Below are positions 1 to 10,121 of a stretch of 62,000 nucleotides of DNA, one piece after another. The DNA lies in assembly GCF_963678635.1 (NCBI RefSeq), contig NC_087069.1:37876071-37938070 (forward strand), given 5' to 3'. This stretch comes from Symsagittifera roscoffensis (lineage: Eukaryota > Xenacoelomorpha > Acoela > Convolutidae). The position numbers were made by a program, and so were the translations under genes. The notes below the pieces were generated by a model. The model was not told the DNA's origin. It searched no databases and saw only the letters and a list, made by a program, of their open reading frames with translations. Every line of letters begins with the position of its first letter. The first letter of the stretch is position 1.

Positions 1-140
1 ATTTTGTATAAAACGATAATAAGTGTAGGTAAGCGTTTGTTTAGTTCTCAACATGATGTCCTGGGAACAGTGCAAATCACGTTATTTTGGTGTGAGGAAA
101 AGAAAGGTTAGTGAAAATTTTTGAAACTTTTCGTAAAATG
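1..140 (-). pseudogene. Relic of the 602-aa element gene (old fourth copy)
   Basis: On the minus strand this stretch resembles the part of the 602-aa protein gene seen at 10603-10735 in element A. Short blocks such as DIMLRTKQT and YYRFIQN are kept, with one in-frame stop and many substitutions. It is far more diverged than copies A, B and C are from one another, so it marks an older insertion of the same family. The match fades around position 140 and the left side is cut by the window edge. Confidence 0.75.
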
Positions 141-1147
141 ACTCGTATGTTTTATGTTTAACTCAGGTATATATGGTCACGCAAATCTTTATAAACCAAC
201 CCCCTCCCCTCATCCAGGTAGATTATGATGGACTTCAAATGAATTATAATGCCGAAAACTTTTGCGAGAAGAAACTTATATAAATCAATTTTTTGTCCAA
301 ATTTGTTGTCTAAGCCTATCATGGGAATCGATTATATTGAGAATGTTTTAAATGACAAAAATCCATTCAAATCAATTTTACTCACTTTTCTTAGATGCAG
401 GTGCACACGTAAGCTATTTACCTTGCTGGTTTTAAAGCCGAACTTTGTGTTTATGTTTTGAAAAAAAAAATTGAAATTTCACCCACTTCTATTCGCATTG
501 CTTTCCTTTTTATGACAAGAGTGACAAACGATTCCTCCGAACGTTTAATCCTAGTACCCAGTTCAAGATTTAGATAGCATCTAGTTAAATTTGTTAACCC
601 GGAAAGTGAGCGAATATAGTGTCTATTAACCGTTGAAATCAATTGGTTACCCCTCCTATAAAACACAAGGATAACCCGGTAGTTCTCGGTTATGGATTCG
701 TACAACTGCAAAAGTACACTAAGCTGAAAATCATAGGTTTATTGTAAGATAATAAGATTATACGAGTAATGAGATCTGCAAAAATGAAGCAAATATTTTG
801 AAATTTCGGAGCAACTACCAGCCACTATATTCAAACACCTAGTATTTTTGTTCACAAAAAATTTTGCGCTGGTTAAAAAAAAACATACACGACTAATAAA
901 TGTGTTTCAGGGTCCGTTTTTGAAAGCTAAGAAAAACAGGATCACGGATGTTTTCAGCCAGCTTAGCAGCCGCCGCCGACATTTTTCGCTTCGAGCCGCC
1001 GTGCATCTCTAGACTGGATAGTTTGCGTAATGCTTTCAGTCTTCAGTCGTTTCTAGAATTCTGTAGTCTATTACCTAATACTGTTAACGAACCAGTAACA
1101 CGCTGATTACAATTATTGAAACACCGGACTATGTAGGTGCAATGCGC
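141..1147. other. Non-coding stretch, nothing recognised
   Basis: About 1 kb between the old element fragment and the 3' end of the non-LTR retrotransposon. Short open frames (249-461 plus, 451-711 minus) show no recognisable protein features. I see no RNA gene, no clear exon and no repeat shared with the rest of the window. Confidence 0.4.
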
Positions 1148-1310
1148 ATTTGAATTTGAAATTGAATTACTTTACCAGCTACATATACAACCCCAAAAGC
1201 ATTATATTATGCCTGAAGGGCGATCCTAAAGAGCAGTACTGCTCATCGAGTAGGATATCCTGGAGAATAAAGAGAAGACAGCCAGCATCAACTCAACAAA
1301 CAAATTAAAT
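1148..1310 (-). repeat. 3' end of the non-LTR element: palindrome and short-repeat tail
   Basis: After the last RT-derived frame comes a short 3' UTR. It holds GAGCAGTACTGCTC at 1231-1244, a perfect 14-bp palindrome that could form a hairpin in the RNA. It ends in AT-rich ATTCAA-like repeats at about 1148-1172. Hairpins and short tandem repeats at the 3' end are typical of CR1/L2-type elements, where the RT recognises them. The exact end is my estimate. Confidence 0.5.
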
Positions 1311-1524
1311 TAAGGGCTGAAATTAAAAAACAGTTTGTAGAGGTCCTGATTGTCTTTTAGAAACATTTGAAAAAACTGTTCATAGAGTATCAAACAACTA
1401 GCTTCTGACAGTTCATGTATATTAACAGGTATCAAGTCATTTTGTTTTAAACAGTTAAAAGCCTGCACAATTCTAACTGTAAGCGATCTCTGTTTAGCGA
1501 ATGTTGAAAATTTTGCCACTTTTA

Positions 1525-3001
1525 TTATGCCTTTCGCTTTGCTCCTGGTACATGGTCCACTTTTTTCGGAGTAACTCTGAGACAGAAAACACTTTTTTTT
1601 GTCCGATCGCAGTTCCATAAACAAGTACTTAAACATCTCAAAAAAGTATAAATAAAAAAAAAGCAATTTGTTTTTGTCCATAATTTCCTTAATTGATTCA
1701 CATCTACGTTTGAAAAAAAAGCTCTCAAGATTCTTTTTTGTAGTTTCATTATCTCGGTAAGGTGAGATTGGGATGTATTGCCGTACATTAAAAATCCATA
1801 AGTGATTGTAGGATTTACATATGCTTTGTAGAACCGAAGCATCTGCTGTTTAGAAAAAACATACCTAGCTTTCCAGACAATGCCGCAAAATATACTTAAT
1901 TTTTTGCACACATGTTCATTGTGAAAATTGAAAGTAAATTTCTTATCAACAAAAATGCCTAAATATTTACTCAAATTTGTAATTTGAACTTTAGTACTAA
2001 AACAAAGTAATCTTTCGAAAAGTTATTAGCAAATTTCATTATTTGAGTTTTATCAGGATTGACAAAAAGTCCATTCGTTTTGAAACATCTATCTACTTTT
2101 TTTAACGAACTATCAAAGCTATCGCAACAATTTTTTTCTGCATTGCAAATTGTAGTATCATCAGCAAATAGAACAACCTCAGATCCTTCAGCAATTTTCG
2201 GAAGATCATTTATAAATATATTAAAAACAAAAACGGACCTAAAACTGACCCTTGCGGTACGCCACATGACATAGAGCGACTAGAAGATATTTTGTTATCA
2301 GTTTGAACAAATTGAAACCGGTTTGTAAAGTAATTTTTAGAAGACAAAGAATTCGGCCTCTAAAGCCGTATTTTTCCAATTTTGCCGAAAGAAGATCAAG
2401 ATTTATGGTATCAAATGCTTTTTTGAGATCAACAAGGCATGATTGACCAACTAGTTTTTTGTCAAATCCCTCTCTATTAAATTCGGTGAATTCAATCAAT
2501 GCGTCCATGCATGACTTTTTCTTTTGGAATCCAAATTGTTTTTTTTTCATAAAGAATCTTCTGCTTGTTAGCAAAGTTATACATTCTACTGAATACTATC
2601 TTTCCGAAAATTTTGCTGAGTGAACTGAGTAAACTAATAGGTCTATAATTTTCCAAAGAATCTTTTAAACCTCCCTTAAAAAGGGAAATAACTTTTGCAA
2701 CTTTTAAGCTTTGAGGAAAATAACCACTCTTAACGCATTGGTTGAAAAGGCTGCAAATTCTTACAGAAATTACAGGCAGCGATAATTTTATTACTTTGTT
2801 ATTTATGCCATCATGGCCATTTGAACCTTTGTTTTTCAACATATTTATGGCATTTTCAATTTCCTTGCGGGTAATTTCACAAAAAACCATTGATTTTTTG
2901 ATGCGATCTACATAACCCAACGCTTGATTGTAATCAAATTCAGGATTTCTCAGTTTCTCGCCAATTGAGGCAAAAAATTCATTAAAAACAGCAGCAGCCA
3001 A
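1525..3001 (-). pseudogene. Non-LTR ORF2 reverse transcriptase, broken
   Basis: The catalytic protein for target-primed reverse transcription. Visible RT blocks in order are: GHDGINNKVIK and ENYRPISLLSSLSKIF (about 2620-2850), FGFQKKKSC and DLKKAFDTIN (about 2390-2530), the active-site box LFADDTT (about 2155-2180) and LGIFVDKKFTF with YVNPTITYG (about 1780-1965). The downstream thumb region continues to about 1310 in other frames. At least four frame changes separate these blocks, so this is an old inactive copy. Confidence 0.85.
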
Positions 3002-3320
3002 AAAACTCGTGTTTTTGGAGTTTCCTTTGCAAAATTCGTTAAAGGCCTGGAACAGCGTTTTCGAATTTGTACCATTTCAAACTTTTATGTCGTAACAAAC
3101 TCTTTTTTCACTTCTTATTACCTTAGTTGCTAAATTTCTAGCTTGAGAACATTTCAATTTATTCAATTCAGTAGAATTTTGTACCCACTTACTGAAAAAC
3201 CGATTGCGGTTTTTGAGGATTTTTTTGGTTGAATTGGTAACCCATGACTGTTTTTGTAATTCCGGTTTTTCTAAGGGAGCAAACCGATCAATTGATGAAA
3301 TTTTTTGACAATTTATTTTC

Positions 3321-3970
3321 TCAGAGGAATAAATATTTATAAATATTATCGTCACGGTAAAGATTTTTAGCATTTCTATAGCAGTAATCTTGATTTTCTT
3401 GCGGATCAACATTCACGTAACCAGATACAATTACGGGAAAATGATCAAAAATAGTTGAATCCAGTGTTTTTACGTTGGCGTCAAAATTACTAATTAAATG
3501 ATCAATACAATTACTCGATGTTGGAGTAATGCGAGTTGGATCTCTATTCAAAAAAAAATGCGCACAACAGCTTTTAATAAGATTAATATAAGACTTGGAA
3601 ATTGGCTTGCAATCTAAAGTATCTATTTAAAATCTGCACAAACAAAAAAATTAGTTTTCAAAGCATTTAAGTACAGAAGGTAATTTTCAAAGTGATTTAA
3701 AAACCTCAATTTTGCTCTGTGGGCGTTTACAGACAACGGAAATATTAGTCGTGACTGAAATATACACGATAGATATGTTGATGTATTCGAAATTAACCTC
3801 CACATTGTTTAACTGAAAATTCACATCATTTGGCACATAAAACACACATTCCCCACCTCACAGACTTTTCTGGTGTTTAGAAATTAAGGGATGGTAGTCA
3901 TCAAGATGATAAAGATTCAGATAATCATTATCACACAGCCAGGTTTCGCATAGCGCAATAATCAAAGGTT
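3321..3970 (-). pseudogene. Non-LTR ORF2 endonuclease (APE-like) domain, broken
   Basis: Reading the minus strand from about 3970, the motif ALCETWL matches the 'ETWL' block of apurinic-like endonucleases, which nick the target site to prime reverse transcription. FFVCADFK near 3625-3650 corresponds to the usual 'GDFN' block. PTRITPTSSNCIDH and FDHFPVIV (about 3440-3540) match the C-terminal 'IDH...SDH.PV' region. The pieces are in different frames with intervening stops, so the enzyme is inactive. Family assignment rests on motif order only. Confidence 0.7.
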
Positions 3971-4259
3971 TTTGTTCTAACTGATTAATATATATAACGA
4001 GTTGGTCATGATGCATCTGAGGGACCTTACATTTGAAAAATACAAAAAACTGTCTTTTAAGTAGCCCATATGACGTTCTTCTACATTTCTCTCCACTTCA
4101 AAAAAAATAGAACTTCAGTCAAATTGATTGAATTTATTTGTTAGCGTCATTTGTTACTGTTTTTTCTATATTGAGCGCTTCTGATTCATTTTCAATATTT
4201 ATTCTCTTCGAGGCCTGATTATCAATATTCAATGTTTCTGGCCATAAATTCCTCTCTGA

Positions 4260-5063
4260 TCATCTCCTCAAAATACCAGGAGTTGAATTGGTTTTTAGTT
4301 GAGCACCAGTATGGCACCCAGTAATGAAGGTTTTATGAACTGCTTGATGATAGTTGTGAGGTCTTTGCCGGTTTTGACTGATCTGTTTTTTGTCTGCAAT
4401 TTTTGCTAGTTGTTCCACTTCAGCAAGACTCTTTACACTTTGGGAATAAAATGAGCCATTTGGTCGTTGGAAAAAAAGTTTCATTTGGCAGTTATGAGTC
4501 GTTGTAATAACATTCATGTTATCGCATTTCCTTTTAATTTCCATATCTGATTTCGGCAAACGTTCATTTATGAATAAAATTTTTCCCTGTACAACCTTCT
4601 GCCCAGATAACATACGCCTCCTTCCGAAAATCTCATCTTTGTCCAAAAAATAGACAAATTTCAAAATGATTGGAACATTCTTACCAGAATCCTTGCGCGT
4701 TGGAAGAGGATGACATGCCTTAATAGCTCCCGGTGATAACACATAATCACCAAAGTAATGGTAAACTAGGTTGCACATGTCGGAAATCAGGTTGGGAGAG
4801 TATGGGTTGATATCAAAATTCGAAAAAATTAAGCAATCTTTGCTCGAATATCTTTCCTAAAAATTTACTCGCTTTTCGAGATCAAAAACATTGTTTTTTA
4901 AGTCAATTATTTCCTGAGTTCTTTCATTTAATACATTTTCAAGAGAATCAACTCTTGCCAAAAGGCTAGTGATAATAGAAATCAGTAATTTAGGGTCACT
5001 ATTGGAATCTGGGGGAAGATTTTTCAAAAAATCAACGTAATTTTTTGGATTATTTTCGGCCAT
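4260..5063 (-). pseudogene. Non-LTR retrotransposon ORF1 (RNA-binding protein), broken
   Basis: ORF1 proteins of this group bind the element RNA. The first part (5063 to 4857) begins with ATG and is rich in heptad-like leucines and charged residues, as in an N-terminal coiled coil. An in-frame TAG at 4857-4859 interrupts it. The same frame reopens at 4778 and carries a block with NVPIILKFVYF, KILFINERLP and MKLFFQRPNGS. This resembles the FP25K-like C-terminal domain of ORF1 in CR1/L2-type elements, where the pattern is 'IVKFVS...IFINEDL'. Stop codons make it non-functional as it stands. Confidence 0.7.
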
Positions 5064-5157
5064 TTTGTTGGTGAAGGTGAATTATTTCAAGCAATAAATC
5101 CGAATCAAAAAGCGCAACAATCAGAGCAACTAATCTCTAGCACTCATTTCTCTCGCT

Positions 5158-5196
5158 GATAGTGCGTAGCACACCATCTAGGATAGTGCGTAGCAC
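5158..5196. repeat. Direct repeat of 15 bp just upstream of the non-LTR ORF1
   Basis: The sequence GATAGTGCGTAGCAC occurs at 5158-5172 and again at 5182-5196. It may belong to the 5' UTR of the non-LTR element or to flanking DNA. No function can be assigned. Confidence 0.6.
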
Positions 5197-6945
5197 GCCT
5201 GCTTGGAAAAAATAGGTTCCAGGTTCAACTCCATGCTGCACTTGCTAACATAAATTGGTCTGTAAAGCATATAAACACCTCACTTTCATCGAAAGTGCTA
5301 ACACTAAAAATTGCTCAGAGAAACCCCTATTCGCCAAATCTTTTTCGGTATTGTTCTTTTGCATCAGGTTTGTACTTAGGATTTCGAGAGATACAAAAGT
5401 GATTACACAGAATCTCTTGCTTTGCTTGCTAAATGATTCAAAACTACAGGACTATAAAAAAAGTTCTGAATTGTTCCGAGTAAATTTGATCTACTTTTAA
5501 GCTGAACAACTGATTAACTTTTTAAAAATAATAACTTTTTTTTCATTTTTCTTCAGACAGTCTTTCCGGACACTTCTCAAACGCTAAGTAAGGCTTAGCG
5601 TCTGGTAAAAAATCGAGTAACAGGTCTCAATGCATTTGGGGAAATTACATCCAGAGAAAGTTTCCTCGAGGGGCGGTTTTTCAAAAAAAATTCAAATGTT
5701 TTGTCCATCTCCTTTAAGGTCGACCAAAGTGATTTTCGAGCTCTCTCAAAGCCTGGGACTTTTTGGAAATTGCTGATAAAAAATCTCGTTTTTTCGGCGG
5801 TCGCTTCCGCCTCAAAATTTGTAAGTATTGGCGCCCGAGGCGCCTTTAGAAATATTTTAGGGTCCGTCAGCCAAAAATTGGTATCTCAATTTAGAAAAAA
5901 GGGGATTTATATATACTGATTTGATAAACAAGTTACAAAAACCGTGGAAAATTTTACTTGAATTTTACTTGAAAATTTTACTTGAAAAAACACGAGCCAA
6001 GCAAATGATAAATCGTTTATCAATTCGGAATATTTTAATCACTCTTCTACAGCTATTACCGTAGAAGATATCTCCAATGAGTTGCTATTTCCTTGATGCG
6101 TTTGCAAAAAAAATTACTAAGTGCGGAAAGCTTCAGACTTTAATTTTCCATCTTACCTTTAAGAGCAGGAAAAGTTTATTAGGTTGCTGAGAAATTTGGC
6201 GCTGTTTTTTGGTTGTGTGCTTTTGTTGTGATTCAGTTCTTCGACAAATATGTTTAAACAAATAGTAGGCGTTTTTCTTGATGTCTGGTATATTAACTGT
6301 TAAATCTTTGTTAGGTTCCATTTTAAATGCAGCGCTTTTTTTTAATTTTCGAAAGCTAATCAGTGAATATTCACCTTCCTTTTGATTTTGAGAAATATTT
6401 GTTGTTCCAAATTTCGAATAAAATATGGATGTTTGTGCTCGGTGTGATTTTTTCAGGTTACGACTTATAACTAGTTGTATTTAAATGGGGTTTCTGGTAC
6501 CATCTGAAACTTTCTAAGCACTGAGCTCTAATTTATAAAGATATTTTACTTGTGATTGATTATTTCCAAAGTTATGGGGAATTGAAAATTGCCAATTTAG
6601 CTATTTTGAGACAACAAAGTTGCAATAAACTTCCTTTAATTAACAGGTGAGCAGCAATATAATCAGGCTCAGATTTCGTTTTAACTTAATTTCATTTCCC
6701 GTCACAACTCAATGCTAAATTGACAATTTTCAAATCCAAATAGTTTGACAAAAAAAACTGTCACAGGTAATTTATCGGTTTCAGCTTGAAATCAGGAGAC
6801 CAATGTACCAATGAGGTGAATCAAAAATCCAGTCAAAACTTACTAATCAGGTCAAGTTTGTCCGGAGGAAAAACCGCAATGAGCCCAAAAGTTTTGCCAT
6901 TTTCTTTGCAGGTCCGACCCATAATTTGACCATTTCAATTTCCGG

Positions 6946-6993
6946 GTGACAGTGCGGGATAGTGACAGTGCGGGATAGTGACAGTGCGGGATA
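6946..6993. repeat. Three exact tandem copies of a 16-bp unit
   Basis: GTGACAGTGCGGGATA is repeated three times without a mismatch at 6946-6961, 6962-6977 and 6978-6993. It is more GC-rich than its surroundings. It is a minisatellite with no assigned function. Confidence 0.9.
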
Positions 6994-7330
6994 ATAATTC
7001 GTTAATAAAGTCTTCAAAGTATAAAACTTTCAGTTTAGGTAGGCTCAAAATGCATTTGGGATATAGTACATATCGTTTAAACACGTAAACCAGGTGCGCC
7101 AAAGTAGATATACTTGAGGTTCGATGCCATCTCTGAAAACTTATTTTCCATTTTGGGCTCAAACCAATCCCAGCATATAAATTCCTAACATTCATCGATA
7201 ATCGGAACAAGTAAAAACTGGTGCCATAACTTGGAAAAGTTTTCAATTAATTGAGTAAAAGAGAGGAGTCAAAACAAAGGTGGTATAGATGCAGCTATCA
7301 ACATTATCATTAGGTTAAATCTGTTTCAAT

Positions 7331-7819
7331 TTGACACGAAACAATCAAAATTTAATTACTCTTATCATATTTAACATTTTAATGTTCAATTTTTTCATAA
7401 TTAAATTTAATTTTGCTCAGTTGCTACTGTGCCCAGAAAACCATCGTAAAACTGAGTCTGCTCCGTTTTTTGTAACCCAACATTTAGCAAACATGCTGCT
7501 AATTGTCACTGTGCTACGAATTGACGCTTGGTCAACGCAAACTGTCGTTTTAATGACCACGACGATGATAGACAAGTGTCGTCTTTTAAAAGTGGTACTA
7601 ATCGCTGCTTCTGATAATTTTTTCTTTATGAAGTTAGCTGAAATGTTGCAGAAAATAACGATTTTAGAAATCATCGGTGTTCGACATCAATCGAGACTTT
7701 TCCTGGAAAAAGCAGCAAATATACAGCCTCACTTGAATAACAAAGTTCACTTTATTCATTTTCTAATTGCTAGACTTTTTATGACAAAAAAAAATAGCCG
7801 ACAGACAGCTGGAAAATAG
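7331..7819 (+). CDS. Unrecognised open frame of 162 codons
   Basis: A continuous plus-strand frame. It begins with a non-ATG codon and contains a hydrophobic run near its start (about residues 11-30) and mixed sequence after it. I do not recognise any family. A shorter minus-strand frame (7417-7674) overlaps it. No splice sites or neighbouring exons support either one, so this could well be a chance frame in AT-rich DNA. Confidence 0.15.
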   Translation: MTRNNQNLITLIIFNILMFNFFIIKFNFAQLLLCPENHRKTESAPFFVTQHLANMLLIVTVLRIDAWSTQTVVLMTTTMIDKCRLLKVVLIAASDNFFFMKLAEMLQKITILEIIGVRHQSRLFLEKAANIQPHLNNKVHFIHFLIARLFMTKKNSRQTAGK

Positions 7820-8092
7820 TCAATGAATGCAAGTTGACAGACAAAAATACAAACTTGTTTTTCCAATTTCAAGGAAAAATTAGATGGTCTCAGAGCTCAT
7901 TATTTATTTAATTCATTTTTATCTTGTTTTGATAAAATTGAGAAAACTAGATTGATGGCTAAATCTTTAATTCCGCGGGAAATCCAAGCAGTAAAATTTC
8001 TGAAAACTAAAAAAAAAATTAAATTTGAGCCTCAACAAATTTTAGGAGTGTTCCTGATAATTAAAACATCGCGACCAAAATAATAGTCTGAA

Positions 8093-8096
8093 CTAT
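8093..8096. repeat. Target-site duplication of element A, left
   Basis: CTAT directly precedes the left LTR and recurs at 26864-26867 directly after the right LTR. A 4-bp duplication suits a Ty3/Gypsy-type integrase. Confidence 0.85.
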
Positions 8097-8507
8097 TGAG
8101 TTAGGACCGATGTGGTTAACTCATAGAGTAATTTCGGATAGGGTACACCGTCTGCTCGTCACGCTATCTTATTTTCGGCCGGATAGATTCGTGCAACTTC
8201 TTAGTCTAATACCGATCCTAATCTTACTCTTATACTATCTAGTCTCAGGTTGTTTAACTAGTCTCTGCTAGGCTCAATAGATCTAGGGTATACTGGTTTA
8301 TTCCGGCTGCTGAAGTTCTCTTGGAGAGTCCAACTAATTTCTAAGTTAAATTCAAATCTCTCTGGTGCTGAAATTACAAGTAATTTCAGCACTTACAAAT
8401 AAGTGGATTGTTAGTCAGATGGATCATGATTGGTTAATATTAAATACTTTACATTGGTAAAATATCTAATTTATCCAATCATAAAATGTAGTTTAGATCA
8501 GGTTCCA
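8097..8507 (-). repeat. 3' LTR of element A
   Basis: 411 bp, TG...CA. Relative to the element's transcription this is the 3' LTR. On the minus strand it holds an AATAAA polyadenylation signal at 8297-8302, CCAAT-type boxes in the presumed U3 (near 8435 and 8470), and a 28-bp inverted repeat (8365-8392). It is almost identical to the right LTR and about 97% like the LTRs of copies B and C by eye. Confidence 0.95.
8365..8392. promoter_or_regulatory. Perfect 13-bp inverted repeat in the LTR
   Basis: GTGCTGAAATTAC, a two-base spacer, then its exact reverse complement. The same palindrome is present in both LTRs of A and B; copy C has one changed base. It lies upstream of the AATAAA signal in the element's orientation, so it sits in U3 or near the U3/R border. 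It could bind a dimeric transcription factor or fold as a hairpin in the transcript. Which of these applies is inference. Confidence 0.7.
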
Positions 8508-8856
8508 CCCATCCGGGTTTTACAGAGTTTTTTAGAATAGTTTTTCTGCAATTCGAAGGATGGATGATGGACGTTGGTATTTGGCGAACATCATATTTCT
8601 TTTCCGGTTTCTCTTGTTAGAGAAGTTCCAGGACGCTGGAATTAGGGACATCAAACCTTGTGTCTTCTTGTGACAACGACTGTGTTTCCGCAACAAACTC
8701 AAATCTGATTTCAGAATGGTTTGCTATGACAGGTTTTTCTGTTTCCTGTAGAGAACTTCTTTTGTGTTTGACCTTGTCTGGGAATGGCGTGGAGATTGTG
8801 CATGGAGGGGATGCCTGGTTACTCGGATCTGTACGTATACTTGAACATCGAGGTGG

Positions 8857-9021
8857 TCATTGGTCTGGTTCAATGAAGTCCTTTTCTGCGAAGTCAAGTC
8901 GTACTCTAAATCCTTTGAGTTGTGATTGTGAGCGGCATATCGATTGTGGTTGGCCATTCTTTCTCGAGGGTAGTGAGGTCGTTTTGTCTTTGGATGTTCG
9001 TCCTTGGTGTTGTATGCTGAT
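8857..9021 (-). CDS. Possible 54-codon AUG-less exon in the 3' region (copy A)
   Basis: The frame opens directly after a TAG and ends at a conserved TGA. The same frame is open over exactly 165 bases in all three copies (B 28941-29105, C 56764-56928) despite substitutions between them. The predicted peptide is basic at its start and ends LDFAEKDFIE followed by two to three residues. No AUG is present, so it would have to be a spliced exon. The upstream AG has a poor pyrimidine tract. It may be a chance frame. Confidence 0.25.
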   Translation of the reverse strand: MSIQHQGRTSKDKTTSLPSRKNGQPQSICRSQSQLKGFRVRLDFAEKDFIEPDQ

Positions 9022-9180
9022 CTATATATTGCATAATATAATTTACATTTTATAAAATTTTTATTAGTTTAATGTTTTTTAATTATGATTTTGGTTAGTT
9101 GTTTTCACAAAAGCTTTTTGTTTTAGTTCAGTTATTTTGAAGAGTTACTCACCCTTGAGTAGCTCTTATTAAAAATAGGA

Positions 9181-9270
9181 GTGTGGTCACAAAGCGTGGA
9201 TGTAGCGCGGTGGGTTAGGCCGGCTATAGAGCATGCTCAGGACGTCCTCTTCTGGTGGGTTAGGCCAGGA
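9181..9270 (-). promoter_or_regulatory. Conserved GC-richer block with direct repeats
   Basis: In the element sense the block contains GGCCTAACCCACC twice (plus-strand GGTGGGTTAGGCC at 9209-9221 and 9254-9266) plus a GGACGTCC palindrome. It is strongly conserved in B (around 29265-29355) and C (around 57090-57180) while its flanks drift. Its position between the last gene and the 3' LTR resembles that of RNA export elements in retroviruses. That function is a guess. Confidence 0.4.
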
Positions 9271-10040
9271 GTGGGAGTATGATTGCATGCGGTGTTTGTG
9301 AAAGGTCCTGTTATGTGATAACGTTTTATGTTGAGTTTATTGTGGTCTTTCTTATGTTTTGTTGGTTGTGTCCTTTTTTCAAAAATCAAATTGTTTGTCG
9401 TATGGGTTTGTCTTTCGACTTTTTTGTGTTTTATTATTTCTTTCTTAGACTTTATAATAGTCTTCAAAAGAATAAATTATCCAGTTTTAAACTGGGTTAA
9501 TCCGGTTTGGGTACCGTTGGTTTCCTTTTCTTAGTCATGCTGTTATTCTATGATTTGTGGTGTTTAGTAAGCTGCGTTGGTTAGTGTTGTTTAGTATATA
9601 ATTCCTTTCCAACCGGGTTAAAGGAAAGTTTGAAACGTGTTATCTTGTGTTAGAGTTGTTGAGTGTGAAAGCTTGAAACTGAAATTCATTATTTTAAACA
9701 ATTCTTCGTGGGCGAGCTGTGCGAGTGTGGATAGAATTTTTGTGCGAATGAATGGAAATATCAAAAGGTTAGTACTGCATTTTCGTTTTATCAATTTATT
9801 ACATAGAATTTCAAATTTACTGCTAGTTGTTGGGAAAAATTAAGTTACAAATTTTCATCATTATTAGATTTACTGCTTGTGGGGAAAAAATTTATAAATT
9901 AATTTACTGCATTGGTATTATTTTTATTTAATTGTTTGGTGCAAAAAATTAATAGAGTTTTAAACAGTTTGAAGAAGTTTTCTATTTTTTATTTTTCTTT
10001 TGTGAATTTTTCAGATGATCGTTGGATGAAGGCTAAAATT

Positions 10041-10118
10041 CTAAAGAAGACATGGATAAAGAATGGTTAGTTTCTAATTTTAATTTAATAGTTAATAATA
10101 TTTATAATTCATACTTAC
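10041..10118 (-). promoter_or_regulatory. Predicted 78-nt intron just after the 602-aa stop (copy A)
   Basis: The stop codon TAA is followed by CAG|GTAAGT, a consensus splice donor. An ACTAAC branch-point motif (10066-10071) and a TTCTTTAG acceptor follow. Copies B (30115-30190, branch TACTAAC) and C (57948-58025) keep the donor and acceptor with similar spacing. Because the donor lies within a few bases of the stop, the intron should not trigger nonsense-mediated decay. It suggests nuclear, spliced transcripts. Confidence 0.55.
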
Positions 10119-10121
10119 CTG

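Larger units (their letters stand above)
1148..5063 (-). mobile_element. Decayed non-LTR retrotransposon, Jockey/CR1 group
   Basis: An almost full-length two-ORF non-LTR element on the minus strand. ORF1 pieces lie at 4260-5063, an endonuclease domain at about 3320-3970 and a reverse transcriptase at about 1525-3001, followed by a 3' region with a perfect 14-bp palindrome and a tail of short ATTCAA-like repeats. Every ORF is broken by stops and frameshifts, so the copy is dead. Domain order and motifs fit the Jockey superfamily (CR1, L2, Rex, Jockey). A finer family call needs a tree. The 5' limit is placed at the ORF1 start because no clear 5' UTR boundary or target duplication was found. 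Confidence 0.85.
5197..8092. other. Intergenic or intronic stretch, no firm gene
   Basis: About 2.9 kb of AT-rich DNA between the non-LTR element and element A. Several short open frames exist but none shows a recognisable domain or convincing splice structure. The largest is a 162-codon plus-strand frame at 7331-7819, listed separately. A triplicated 16-bp unit sits near 6950. Confidence 0.5.
8508..10121 (-). other. 3' noncoding region of element A
   Basis: 1.6 kb between the 602-aa ORF and the 3' LTR, conserved in copies B (28611-30193) and C (56413-58028). It contains a short intron signal set directly after the 602-aa stop, a GC-richer block near 9181-9270 with two direct GGTGGGTTAGGCC repeats, the palindrome CCAGTTTTAAACTGG at 9481-9495, a CTTTCC/GGAAAG stem at 9605-9628, and a 54-codon open frame at 8857-9021. 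Longer frames on either strand are not conserved between copies. Confidence 0.7.

Noticed and set aside
5701-6321. Short frames on both strands in the left flank
   Set aside because: No domain, no splice structure and no conservation that can be judged from this window.
8660-9055. Plus-strand open frame of about 131 codons in the 3' region of element A
   Set aside because: Begins with a non-ATG codon; the equivalents in B and C are shorter and shifted by indels, so it is not conserved as protein.
9237-9467. Lys-rich minus-strand frame after the 602-aa gene
   Set aside because: Open in A and B but interrupted by a stop in C and lacking an ATG; explained by the G-poor coding strand.
9760-10075. 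Apparent plus-strand exon flanked by TTTTTCAG and GTTAGT, suggesting an antisense gene
   Set aside because: The GTTAGT motifs are the complement of ACTAAC branch points of the minus-strand intron, and no conserved plus-strand frame exists. A spliced antisense RNA is not excluded but not supported.
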